Below are positions 8,837 through 18,622 of a stretch of 64,000 bases of DNA, piece by piece; within the stretch, counting starts at the first letter, position 1, and each line of letters begins with the position of its first letter. The stretch comes from Symsagittifera roscoffensis (Eukaryota; Xenacoelomorpha; Acoela; Convolutidae). A program made the position numbers and the translations under genes. The stretch lies in the NCBI RefSeq assembly GCF_963678635.1, contig NC_087062.1, positions 17,039,789 to 17,103,788 on the forward strand. Direction: 5' to 3'. The notes beneath the pieces were generated by a model that made no database searches, was not told where the DNA came from, and saw nothing but the letters and a program-made list of their open reading frames with translations.

Positions 8837-9019
8837 ATGGTCGATCAATGTGACAAACCCGTAAATTTAGTTTTTTTGTGCCAATTTTTTATTATAGTTT
8901 TGATGCTAGTATGTGCAATCGTTCGAATTATGTTATCCTCAACATGTGAAGAAACAACGGTTTGGGTAGCTATTTTATCAAGTACAGTCGGTTATATTCT
9001 ACCTTCTCCAAAGCTATGA
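8837..9019 (+). CDS. Small membrane protein, 60 aa
   Basis: ATG ORF preceded by a pyrimidine-rich acceptor-like CTTTTTCTTTTTAG ending at 8829. A short hydrophilic N-terminus (MVDQCDKP) leads into a membrane span at about residues 10-31, a loop with STCEETT and a second hydrophobic stretch at about 42-55. It matches the size and layout of the small membrane proteins often found near the ATPase or capsid genes of Polintons. Function unknown. It overlaps the following ATPase reading frame region only at its last bases. Confidence 0.5.
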   Translation: MVDQCDKPVNLVFLCQFFIIVLMLVCAIVRIMLSSTCEETTVWVAILSSTVGYILPSPKL

Positions 9020-9028
9020 ATAAAATAA

Positions 9029-9880
9029 TATCTACCAAAAAACGAAATTTTTATTTCCCTAGTTGGACCAAGTGGATCTGGAAAATCGCATTTTATTATT
9101 GATTGGTTGAAAATTGGTACTTTTTAACCAGCATTCGACAAAATTTTTTATTTTTATCAACATTATCAACCTCTTTATAGTCAAATGCAAAGAAAAAACC
9201 TTAAATTTATCCAAGGAGTAGATTTTGACTTGATTGAAAATCTCCCCAATAATGGAACTAAGTATTTGCTTATATTTGATGATTCTTGTGAAGAAATTTC
9301 AAACTCCAAACAATTTGTAAAAATTGCTACTGCGGGGAGACACAGGGGTCTGAATACAATATACATCAAACACAATTTATTTCATCAAAGCAAATTAGGA
9401 CGAGATGTAGAGTTACAAAATACACACAAAGTCTTGTTCAAGTCGCCGAGGGATGTTTTACAAATCAATACATTAAGTCAACAACTAGGTCTAGGATCTC
9501 AATTGAATAAGTGGTATCAAGATGCAACATCCGTTCCTTATGGTCATTTACTTACTGATTTAACCCCAAAAACAGTTGATTCACTTAGGTATTGCACTAA
9601 TAGTGGCTCAGTTCCAACAAAATTTTACTTACCAGCTGGAATAGAGACAAAGTTTTTGGACGATGAGTACACAATACGTCTCTATTCTCCCAATATTTCA
9701 AAAATTTTCCCTAAGGCTTCGAAAACAATTCATTCTCAATTGCCCAAAAGATTTCATTCAGTTTCTGAGCGAGTGTTTAGTAAACCTATTAAGAGGAGAG
9801 CTTCGAGATCTTCGGAAAGAAGACGTAGTAAAATATCGAAAATAAATTTCAGAACTAACACAAAAGAAGAATTATTTTAA
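9029..9880 (+). pseudogene. Polinton genome-packaging ATPase (FtsK/HerA type), broken
   Basis: Adenovirus/PRD1-type packaging ATPases pump the DNA into the capsid. Seen: Walker A GPSGSGKS at 9065-9088, an in-frame TAA at 9125-9127, then an open frame with Walker B (YLLIFDDSCEE, about 9263-9295), TAGRHRGLNTIYIKHNLFHQS, a motif typical of this Polinton family, and a basic Arg/Ser-rich C-terminal tail. The frame holding Walker A has a stop at 9026-9028 and no ATG, so the start is lost or supplied by splicing or a shift. Position upstream of integrase and capsid genes fits. Confidence 0.88.
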
Positions 9881-9946
9881 GTTCAACTAAAGGGTTACAA
9901 TTGATATCTATCGTCACACCTTTTGTCATTAAACGATTGACATAGT

Positions 9947-10357
9947 ATGGAACAGTTTGTTTTAATTCCGTATTCAGTTCATCAATCACAAAGTACACTT
10001 CCAAGAAAACAAAAATTGGAACAAAAGCAAGAAAAAAAGGAGATTGTACCAAAAAATTTTGATTCTATTTACAGTGCTGTAAATGCGAGGTTGAAAAAGA
10101 GCAACAATAAGAATATTATTGATTTAATTTTGATTTCTCCTAGAATTAAAATCAGCCAGTCAGACAATATTATATTGGATAATCGAGATACAAAAGAATC
10201 TATTGTAGACTTTGTGTGTGCACTAAAGCGAAAAAATACCGATTTTCCAGATATTTACTTTACAATTTTGGAAGCAACACATATTCCTCCTAAACTTGTT
10301 ATTAACAAGAATGCCAAAGCAAAAAATAGAGGAACTTGGATCCCTTTCAAAATCTGA
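9947..10357 (+). CDS. Conserved small Polinton protein, 136 aa, upstream of integrase
   Basis: Intact ATG ORF. The N-terminus is basic and Gln/Lys-rich; the C-terminal half reads IDLILISPRIKIS, FVCALKRKNTDFPDIYFTILEATHIPP, NAKAKNRGTWIPFKI. I recall this ending as typical of a protein of unknown function found in many animal Polintons. Its last 47 bp overlap the start of the integrase frame (ATG at 10311), and an acidic/basic distribution offers no functional clue. The intact frame contrasts with neighbouring broken genes. Confidence 0.65.
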   Translation: MEQFVLIPYSVHQSQSTLPRKQKLEQKQEKKEIVPKNFDSIYSAVNARLKKSNNKNIIDLILISPRIKISQSDNIILDNRDTKESIVDFVCALKRKNTDFPDIYFTILEATHIPPKLVINKNAKAKNRGTWIPFKI

Positions 10358-11249
10358 AAAGGTAAGACTAAACAGATTGTATTCTAGGGGCAGAGCTGCT
10401 ACGGTTCTATTCAAAACTTGAGTAAAGCGAGTGGTTTATCAAAAAAGAAAGTAGAAAAGTTTTTACAAACCAAGACATCGTATACAAAATTTGGTCCACC
10501 AATCAGGTCTTTCCGAAGACTTCAAGCGTTTTCTAAATATATCAATGAAATCTGGTGTATGGACTTGGCTTTTGTAGACAAATTAGCTAGTCAAAACAAT
10601 GGAGTCAAGTATTTATTAGTTGCTGTAGATATTTTTTCGAGATTTGTCAGAGTTCAAACAATGAAAACAAAGTATGCCAAAGACACTTTACAAGCTTTTA
10701 GAAAAATGATTTCTCGAAAAAACACTCCTGAAAAACTTTGGGTTGATAAAGGAACAGAATATGGGGGAACTTTTAAAAAGTTTTGCAAGGAGAAAGACAA
10801 TGAAGTTTACTCAACAATGAGTGAAACCAAAGCTGCATTTGCGGAGAGCAATTCAATCTTTAAAACATTTAATATATCGTTACATTGAAGATCATGGTGA
10901 AAAATTTATCCCCAAATTGCAGCAATTTGTTTCTACATTGAACTGCCGCAAAAATCGATCAATTGGAAAATCTCCCAGAGATGTGAAAAACAGTGATTTT
11001 TTATCAATATTGTATAACAAATCATTCAAGAAATATACTAAACCAAAATTCAAAATTGGTGATAGAGTTAGAATTTCGAAAAATGATATTTCGTTCCGAA
11101 AAGGATACAAGCCACAGTTTACAGATGAAATTTTTGAAATTTCGACAATATCTACAAAAAAACCTCCAACATACATCATCAAAGATTTCGAAAAAGAAGA
11201 AATTCTGGGAAAATTTTATGAAAAAGAGCTGAGAAAATGTTCAGATTAG
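10311..11249 (+). pseudogene. Polinton DDE integrase (retroviral type), two frameshifts
   Basis: Catalyses insertion of the element. From the ATG at 10311 (LSKSEKVRLNRLYS), a one-base loss near 10,399 moves the frame into the N-terminal helical region (YGSIQN ... KKKVEKFL) and the rve core: first Asp in WCMDLAF, second Asp in LWVDKGTEYGG, Glu of the triad at AAFAE (about 10,845). A second shift (2 bp lost in a GAGA run, near 10,848) falls just after the Glu. The rest is the C-terminal domain, with an SH3/chromo-like KIGDRVRISK stretch, ending at 11249. GTAAGT follows the stop codon closely. Confidence 0.9.
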
Positions 11250-11268
11250 TGGTAAGTCATTTTTTAAA

Positions 11269-12120
11269 ATGAGTTTCTATCGATCAGTTGTCATGGATTA
11301 TTTTACTATTGAGCTAGTTTCTAATGCTTCTTTTAATTGTTATCCGAATAACAGTCTTAGTTCCTTTACAAATTTTCTACCGGAACAAATACATCTAACA
11401 GGAGAATGGAAGGTTGCTATTTCAGAAATATCGTACCCTTCTTTGTACCAAAACGTTACAGAGGGAAAGTTTACTTTCGTAGATGGACGAGAAAGTCCTG
11501 AGGAAAAAAGAAAGATTCAACCGATGCATGTTGAACCTGGATTGTATCCAAGTATTGTTGATATAGTTTTAGCCATGAATGACAAAGTTCGAAAACGTAT
11601 AGGCGCACAAAAATATGAATATAACGGAATTTATGTATCAGTAGATAAGATTACACAAAAAGTTGCCATTCATTTACCTGAGGATCAATCAGTGTTTATA
11701 ATTCAAAGTGCTGATTTGAGTCACATTTTTGGTTGTGATTTAGAACTAAATCAGACAGGTGTTATAATGAAAGGAAAAGGACCACATTATCCTCAGTATT
11801 CTTACGATATTATAAGAATACATTCCTTAATGATTTATAGTGATATTATAGAATATAATATAGGAGGCGATACAAAAACTCCATTACTGCGTTGTATTCC
11901 TTTCATTTCCAAAGTAAAAAATGGAGACATAATATCTACAGGACAGTACATGAACTATCAATCCTTCACAAATCTACAATTTAAAAAATTATTGAAAAAC
12001 TCTTTCCACAGCATAAAAATAGAACTAAGGGATACTACAGGTGAAAAAATTCCTTTTGTGTCCGTAGGAATTACACGAGTTGTCCTCTTGTTTCGCAAGA
12101 TTTCGGATAATCATTTTTGA
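11269..12120 (+). CDS. Polinton minor capsid (penton-like) protein, 283 aa
   Basis: Intact frame. The N-terminal block NASFNCYPNNSLSSFTNFLP followed by LTGEWKVAISEISYP is characteristic of the single jelly-roll minor capsid protein of Polintons and adintoviruses, which would occupy the five-fold vertices. The remainder is beta-rich, as expected. A second ATG eight codons in (MDYFTIEL) is an alternative start. It lies between integrase and the pVI-like gene, 19 bp after the former, in the usual late-gene order. It is the only capsid gene here without a break. Confidence 0.85.
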   Translation: MSFYRSVVMDYFTIELVSNASFNCYPNNSLSSFTNFLPEQIHLTGEWKVAISEISYPSLYQNVTEGKFTFVDGRESPEEKRKIQPMHVEPGLYPSIVDIVLAMNDKVRKRIGAQKYEYNGIYVSVDKITQKVAIHLPEDQSVFIIQSADLSHIFGCDLELNQTGVIMKGKGPHYPQYSYDIIRIHSLMIYSDIIEYNIGGDTKTPLLRCIPFISKVKNGDIISTGQYMNYQSFTNLQFKKLLKNSFHSIKIELRDTTGEKIPFVSVGITRVVLLFRKISDNHF

Positions 12121-12137
12121 TTTATACTTCATACAAA

Positions 12138-12506
12138 ATGGTTGCTCAAAGTTCAGCTAATTTTCCTATTTTTCGTGGATATGCAAGGCAGCGTGGAAGA
12201 AGTTTTGGTGCTCTTGCACAAACTCTTGGGAGAACTGCAATTCCCTTCATTAAAAAATATATAGTCCCAGCTGCAAAAAGAATCGGAGCAGATTTATTTG
12301 AAATTGCCGCTCCAGAGATTGGAGAAGTTGTCAGTGGATGAAAAAAACTCAAAACGTTTGCAAAAGATGTTGGAACAAAAACAGTTCGAAAACAGCTGGG
12401 AGGTGGCAAAAAGAAATCCAAGCGTAGAACAAGAAGAACCATTTCCGTAAAGAGTAGTTCAAAAATCAGTCGCTCTCGCAAAGACATTTTTGACAAGATA
12501 AAATGA
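12138..12506 (+). pseudogene. pVI/pX-like small basic virion protein, in-frame TGA
   Basis: Resembles the small Polinton protein compared with adenovirus pVI/pX: GYARQRGRSFGALAQTLG, an amphipathic helix (AIPFIKKYIVPAAKRIGADLFE), then a strongly basic tail (KKKSKRRTRRT). An in-frame TGA at 12339-12341 interrupts it between these parts; the frame then continues to the TGA at 12504-12506, which overlaps the ATG of the major capsid gene (ATGA). Such proteins link core and capsid and can disturb membranes in adenoviruses; the role here is inferred. Confidence 0.7.
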
Positions 12507-13825
12507 GTGTAAATCAAAAAAGTCATTTTTGGTACAGAGCGTTTACAAATTCTTCTTTGGAGATTTTTGATAAAGTCCCAGTTTTGGAAACAATTATGTC
12601 ATCTTACACACAAGAAGTATTCCCCAGTACTTCTCTGGATGAAAGCAGTATTGAGTTCGAATTTGAAACGGATCGTAATCTCTACTTGGATATGCGTGAT
12701 ACCCATCTTAGCTTAAAGCTTCAACTATTCAAAGGAAGATTGTTTGATGCTTTCAAAAAAGAAAAAGCAGAACATAAAGCAAAATCTGAGGAAGATTCAG
12801 ATGAGGAACCACAAACTTACTTAACTTATGTAAGCAATCTACTACATTCTCTATTCTCCAACTGTGAAGTTTATTTTAACAATACAATCGTTTACAAGGC
12901 CAATGGGTTATATCCTCATAAGGCACAGATATCGAACGAATTCAACTAGTCAGCAGTGAGTAATAAAGGAATTCTTGCTTGTCATGGATACAGTTTTGAA
13001 GAAAATCCTGATGCATTTGATATGTATCCATTCACTGATAAAGCAAATTCCTTGGGAACAGGGATAACTTTTTCACTCTATGGGAAGCTCGCCATTGATT
13101 TGTTTACTTGCGAAAAACTGTTGCTACCAAATACCAAAGTTCGAATTAAACTTATTCGAGCTAGACCTAATTTTTACATGTTATCTGATAATCCAAATGT
13201 CAGTCTGAAAATAGTTGATTGTTCACTGTTTACAAGAAGAGTTTTAGTAGCTGAACCTAATCATCAATATTTGCAATGGAATCTAGAAAGGGAACCTGCT
13301 CATTACAATTACATGGAAACTATAGCAAGAACCTTTATCATTCCATCTCGTCAAAACCAGTTTATTCAGGAAGATGTTTTCAATAATGCCCCAATCAGAA
13401 GGATAGCTGTTGCAATGAATACAAATTCGGCTGTTGCGGGATCTTTTTATGAAAATCCTTTCAATTATCAACAATTTCATTTGAGAGAGCTTAGAATTAT
13501 TCGGGGTGGAAGAGCTATTATTTCATTAGATACAACTTCTCCTTGTCGACCCTATGTTACAACAATGAAAGCAATGCAGTTTAACGAAGATTTTCCAGCT
13601 CTTCCTATGGAACATTTTCAAAATCACTATATTCTAGTTTTCGACTTGACTTCACTACAGGATGCCGCTGAACACTTGCATTATCCAGAACTTAGTGGAG
13701 AAAGCTTGAGATTAGAAATGTTTTTCCAATTTCCCTTGGAGCAAGTAACGGAAATGATAGTCTTGGGAGAAAGACTATCAAATATTCAAATTGACAAATT
13801 CGGAACAGTCGCTAAAAATGTTTAA
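12503..13825 (+). pseudogene. Polinton major capsid protein (double jelly-roll), in-frame TAG
   Basis: From ATG 12503 the frame reads to an in-frame TAG at 12947-12949 and continues without shift to 13825, about 440 codons. Recognisable blocks are NLYLDMRDTHLSLKLQLFKG, an acidic insertion (EEDSDEEPQ), SNCEVYFNNTIVYKANGLYP just before the stop, YPFTDKANSLG, and FMLPNT-like LLLPNTKVRIKLIRA. These match the Polinton major capsid protein, a relative of adenovirus hexon and PRD1 P3. The ATG overlaps the upstream stop. One nonsense codon is the only visible defect. Confidence 0.88.
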
Positions 13826-13852
13826 TTTTTTTGAGTTTTCAGGTTCCTATAA

Positions 13853-14077
13853 AAAATTGTAACTTTTTTGGGACTTTTCTTTGTTACTATCTCTGTACTA
13901 TCTATATTGTTTTTCTTCAGACCTAAAGCTCCAGAAAAAATAGAGAAGGAATGCTGTTTAGTTGAAAACCCGAGACACTTCTTCAACCTAGACTGTAAAA
14001 CAGTATTCAATAAACTTTGCCCACTATATAAGGCTTGTGTATGGGACTTTGTTGATTCAATTCCTAAATGTGTGTAA
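13853..14077 (+). CDS. Small Cys-rich single-span membrane protein without ATG
   Basis: Open frame of about 74 codons with no ATG. A hydrophobic span (LFFVTISVLSILFFF) is followed by a 45-residue segment with five or six Cys (ECCLVEN, NLDCKTV, KLCPLYKACVW, KCV). It looks like a membrane-anchored, disulphide-bonded protein. Upstream, TTTTCAG at 13836-13842 resembles a splice acceptor, so the start may come from an upstream exon or spliced leader. GTAAGT overlaps the stop region. Function unknown; the capsid-protease setting suggests a virion or membrane role. Confidence 0.45.
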   Translation, partial: KIVTFLGLFFVTISVLSILFFFRPKAPEKIEKECCLVENPRHFFNLDCKTVFNKLCPLYKACVWDFVDSIPKCV

Positions 14078-14165
14078 GTCATTATTCTTCCTTTTTTTTA
14101 ACCTAAAGTACACTATCAAACTATCAATTTCATTTTTAGCTGTAAATCAGCCTAAAATTGCAAAG

Positions 14166-14565
14166 ATGGATAACATTTCACTTTTGCAAGTTATTGAAAG
14201 AATTCCAGAGCTCAGGTTCAAGTACATGGGATCATACCCTTCTGATACAGTACCTCAACTAACAAAATACTCTTTTGCAATTATTAACTCAATCCCAAGC
14301 AATGATAGAGGAGAACACTGGATTATGATTGCTCGAATGAATAAAAGCTACTACTTTGCTGATTCTTTGGGAAGAAAGAGATCAACTTACCCTTTTTTGA
14401 CAAAAAAAGTTTCGACGAATGGTTATTCGAAAGCTACAAAAAACTGATAATTTGTGTGGTTTTTACGCAATTTATTCAGCATTTCTCCTTTTTAAATTCT
14501 TCCAGAAGAACTTGAATAATGTTCATGATCTGTATGTTTTGAATTTTATCAGTAATTTTATGTAA
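14166..14565 (+). pseudogene. Polinton adenain-like cysteine protease, two frameshifts
   Basis: Ulp1/adenain-type maturation protease. From ATG 14166: MDNISLLQVIERIP, catalytic His in GEHWIMIAR, Asp/Asn position in YYFADSLG, then the frame shifts by one base in the A7 run at 14402-14408 (KSFDEWLFE) and again in the A6 run near 14440-14445. The catalytic Cys lies in NLCGFYAIYSAFLLFK (Cys codon 14455-14457), and the frame closes at 14565. Length about 130 aa, short for the family. Preceded by an acceptor-like TTTCATTTTTAG ending at 14139. Both breaks are in homopolymers. Confidence 0.85.
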
Positions 14566-15364
14566 AAGTGAATTTTTTATTTGTAAGTGTAAATTTTTGC
14601 AGTAATTTTACTATACGATGTAGTGAATTGTTTGATTATTTATGTAATTTAACTTTTTAAATTCCTTAAATTTTTTTACGAAAAGCATCTTAGCAACTAA
14701 CCCTTTGATGAAATACGGAGAATGATGATGGAATATGGATGTTGTAGTCCCCCAATTGAAAGAACTAACGATAGAGTAGATAAATTTACGAAAATTGTAA
14801 CCAATTATTAGTAAATTGTATAATTTTCTTAAAAGTTTACTCTGAGAAAGATGGAAAAATTATTACACAAAAATATCAGAACCAAAAAAAATGATACTAT
14901 GTTTTTCTCAGTGTAAACTTTTACCGTGGCTGAGCAATTGATAAATTTGGATGATAATTTTTTGGAAAATTTGGAAATTTCAAATAATTTTTTTGGAAAA
15001 TTTGGAAATTTCAAAGAAATTTTTAAAGATTAAAGACAAAGTGATAAAAGAGAACTGAAATGAATCGTAGCAAGAAATATGACAGAATAAATAAACCAGT
15101 TGAGGTAAAAAATAAGTTAGATAATTATGTGAAAAAAGATAAAATAAGTCATAAAATTAACAAGTGTAATGAACCTGTCATCCGTTCTCCAGATAACCTG
15201 CGGAAAAAAGATTAAGTAGGATATAAAAGTAATCAACCGGAGCGGTCAAAATTCCCCTGATATCCCGTGGAGCGGAATAACTAACCTGTCAAAGATAATC
15301 CCCTCTTGACAATTTTCCCCAGATAACCTGAGGGAAAATAAATAACATGAAATAAGAATTTGAG
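14566..15364. other. AT-rich region right of the protease, with a short inverted repeat
   Basis: No gene. Arms AAAAGTTTACTCTGAGAAA (14831-14849) and its reverse complement with one mismatch (14904-14922) can form a hairpin with a 54-nt loop. Two diverged copies of a segment with CCAGATAACCTG and GG(A)AAAA occur near 15190 and 15325. The Polinton right TIR should be in this area but cannot be identified without the left one. Confidence 0.5.
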
Positions 15365-15900
15365 ATTCTTTCGAGAAAAAAAATATTCCGTGATATATTA
15401 GTTTATGATCCCATACTCTAAATCGAAACTCAATTTTCGTCGAAACTTACCACCTGAAACTTACCATCCAAAAAAAACTTTTTCAATTTTTAATAAAAAA
15501 TTGTTTTTTCAAGATAAAAATATATTTGCAAGTAAAACTTTAAAAATTTTCAACAAATTTTCTGAAACTTACCTTCTGAAACTTACCATACCGAATTTTT
15601 GTAAGACATGATAGTCCTTACATATCACAAATCGTAGAAGTTAGCTAAGAAACGCAAGTATCGGCAAAATCGAGCTCAAAAAATTCGGGCGCCAAAAATT
15701 TTTCTGAAACTTACCATCTGAAACTTACCATCTGAAACCTCGTATCTTAATACATTGCGAAACCTATTCCCTATCTTAATACATTGGAAATCTATTCCCT
15801 ATCTTAATACATAGGTTGGTGACCGGATAGTCTATAGCCTATCTTAATACATGGGGGTCGCCAGGCACCCCCCCCCCCCCACTCTCCCTCACTCTTCTAC
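15365..15900. repeat. Repeat with CTGAAACTTACCAT motifs and a TATCTTAATACAT tandem
   Basis: Seven or so copies of TGAAACTTACCAT in pairs (near 15440, 15560, 15703), a GGGCGCCAAAAATTTT block at about 15,687, then four tandem copies of CCCTATCTTAATACAT at 15740-15855 and a C13 run. The same motif order recurs at 35,940-36,260, so this is a dispersed repeat family of unknown class. Confidence 0.6.
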
Positions 15901-17421
15901 TACAAAAAAGGTTAATTTTTCAAATTTCTCTGTTAGTCATGGGTCGCTGATAAGAGTTGGAGAGTGAATCAACGTTTGAGATCGTTTGAAACTTCCTACT
16001 AGAAGGTTGGTAGAACAAAATTGTACTGGTTAATCCAAGGGAAGCCTGGTGATCTATAAAATTTAAATGAATTAAAATTTAAAATAAGTTAAAATTTAAA
16101 GATCTAAGGATAACCATGATGATCTGGTTGAAAGAAAAATTAGGTTATTACGAAGCAAGGTTGGGCCTTGATAATATTTAAGTCTTAAGTTTAAGTTAAG
16201 TAAAATATTAGGAAATTTAGAAAGAATTGATACAAAGAATAGATTGTTTCATTTTTTGAATACTTATGGTTATGTTATAGATGAGAAAACAAGGATAAAA
16301 GGATAGAAAAAGACAAAATTGTGAAATAAATAGGTCCCATGAGAAGCAAGGTACTTTGATAAAATGAATAAAATTAAATTTAACATTATTACTATCTAAT
16401 TTTTGCATTTTTTATCAATAACAATTAGTTTTGCAAAAATTATAAATTTGCTGCAAGTTTGTTGAAAGGAACGATTTGTGTATCTTTTTATCAACCGTTT
16501 TTATTGTTTATATGATAACGTTATGTAACATGAAGAAGTATATAGCTTGGAAGTGAATCTTATTGCTCCAAGTATATTTTTTTTGCATGTTAGAGAATAA
16601 AAATCTAATGCTTTGAGAACTTTGAAGAGAAATAGTAGTTGCAGTTGGTCTGCTAATCAGTTTTTAACCTGATGTTTGACGTGTCGTTTGAATATTTGGA
16701 GTAGACGTATTGAGACGTAAAGTTATACTTATTAAGTTGTCTACGCTATCTAACATTTTGCAATTTTGCTATGTATTTTTTTTTCATCTTATTACTAATT
16801 CTAATTTGTTAAATCTAAGTTAGTTAATAGGTCTTGTTCGAGTCTTTTGGTCGCAACAGATGAGTTATTACCGGGCGTGGTCACTCATATTAGTAAGTTC
16901 AGATAAGGCACAAAGTCTGTTCGTCACGCTATCTTATCTTCGGCCGGATAGGTTCGTGCAACTATTTAGTCTAATACCGAGCTGAATCTTACTCTTGTAT
17001 CTCGTAGGGTCAATAGATCTAGTTTATACGGGTGTTGGTGAGTTAGTTATCTGGAAACTGTTCCGAAGGAGAAACACTGTAATCTAAGTTTTAATCAATT
17101 TGCCCTGTTGCGGAAACTACGAGTAGTTTCAGCACTACAAATAATTGTCAGTGTTACTTGTGGCTCAGGATTGGTTAATAAAAAATATTTTAGAGATATT
17201 TTTATCAAGAAAATAATTGGTGATAAAATTAGTTTTAAACTGGTTTCACTACAGATAGAGACACCCAGGTGATTTTTATTTCTTCCCCGGTTGACCAAAA
17301 AAAGCTAGTCCGACAATTTCAAACTCACCCAGTATTATAACATAAAAAAATATAGATCCCCTATTTTGTAATTTTTGATCGAAATTACTGTATTTTCTGA
17401 ATTGGTAAAAAACTGTCTGCG
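15901..17421. other. Non-coding stretch, no recognisable gene
   Basis: AT-rich sequence with only short open frames. 16,860-17,060 is less AT-rich and may be the remnant of another element, but I see no domain or terminal repeat. Confidence 0.3.
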
Positions 17422-17634
17422 TGTTGTGATTGTGTCTTTTAACGTAGTAACCCTGACCTCTAGCATCTAATTAGTTACAAGTCACTTGTGCTTTATACGA
17501 AGTCCAGTGGACTTCGTGTCACTTCTGTTCTCTTAAGACATCAGTCAGTTTTAATTCAAGACAATTGCTTTCATTCTTGTAACCTTGCTTAGTTAGCTTG
17601 AGTGAACCAGTGGTTTTCGAATACTTTTTCATTA
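17422..17634 (+). repeat. 5' LTR of gypsy element
   Basis: Begins TGTTGTGATTGTGT and shares TTTTAACGTAGTAACC, CACTTGTGCTTTAT, GAAGTCCAGTGGACTTCG and GAATACTTTTT with the 3' copy. The inner GAAGTCCAGTGGACTTC is an eighteen-base near-perfect palindrome. Confidence 0.8.
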
Positions 17635-17692
17635 TGGCACAGTCAACTGATTCGAATCTGGGGGATTTCCCGCCTTTTGGCCAAACCATACT

Positions 17693-18622
17693 GTAAAACC
17701 ACCCTTCCAATGAACTAATGGATCGACCAGTTTCAGCTGACCATCATTGCCAAAGAGAAATTGGACCTAGATAACCTGAAAAAACCATTGCAGTTGTTAG
17801 AACAATCCCTATTTTAGAAGGCGACCAGGATTCAGAAAACGAAACGCAGAGGAAAGCCAGGGAGGCCAGAAACAGAGAAGTAATGCGAGTCTATGAAAAC
17901 GCGGTGGACAAAAAAATCTTAGAGGAGAAACGAAATTTAGGGGGGATGAAGAGAAATGAAGCAGAAAAGAAAGTAGGATCAATCCTCTATTTGGCTCTAT
18001 ATGGGAAAAGAGTGCTTTTACAAAAACACCCAAGGGTGAAGGTCTTATCCATTTCCTCTAAAGACTTTTTCAACCTTCTGGACGCAGTGTTTGTCAAACC
18101 AGTGAACACTACATTTTAACGATAAAAGTAATTGAGCCAAAAACAGAAGGACAGAGAGTAAAACCACCCTTCCAATGAACTAATGGATCGACCAGTTTCA
18201 GCTGGCCATCATTTCCAAAGAGAAATTGGACCTAGATAACCTGAAAAAACCATTGCAGTTGTTAGAACAATCCCTATTTTAGAAGGCGCCCAGGATTCAG
18301 AAAACGAAACGCAGAGGAAAGCCAGGGAGGCCAGAAACAGAGAAGTAATGCGAGTCTATGAAAACGCGGTGGACAAAAAAATCTTAGAGGAGAAACGAAA
18401 TTTAGGGGGGATGAAGAGAAATGAAGCAGAAAAGAAAGTAGGATCAATCCTCTATTTGGCTCTATATGGGAAAAGAGTGCTTTTACAAAAACACCCAAGG
18501 GTGAAGGTCTTATCCATTTCCTCTAAATACTTTTTCAACCTTCTGGACGCAGTATTTGTCAAACCAGTGAACACTACATTTTAACGATAAAAGTAATTGA
18601 GCCAAAAACAGAAGGACAGAGA
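17693..18622 (+). repeat. Tandem duplication, 2 x 465 bp, in the gag region
   Basis: 17,693-18,157 and 18,158-18,622 are adjacent direct copies differing at about five positions (roughly 99% identical). Each holds the same 78-codon gag fragment. The duplication is much younger than the decay of the element, or the copies have been homogenised. Confidence 0.93.

Larger units (their letters stand above)
1..14600. mobile_element. Maverick/Polinton transposon (left end outside window, right end not located)
   Basis: Seen: a leftward protein-primed polymerase B and a rightward block with packaging ATPase, DDE integrase, penton-like and major capsid proteins, pVI-like protein and adenain-like protease. 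This set is diagnostic of Polintons, which replicate with their own polymerase and encode virion genes. The polymerase is still open at position 1, so the left terminal inverted repeat lies outside the window, and without it I cannot identify the right TIR. The last recognisable gene ends at 14,565. Almost every gene has a nonsense codon or 1-2 nt shift, so this copy is inactive by inference; some shifts lie in homopolymers and could be sequencing errors. Confidence 0.93.
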
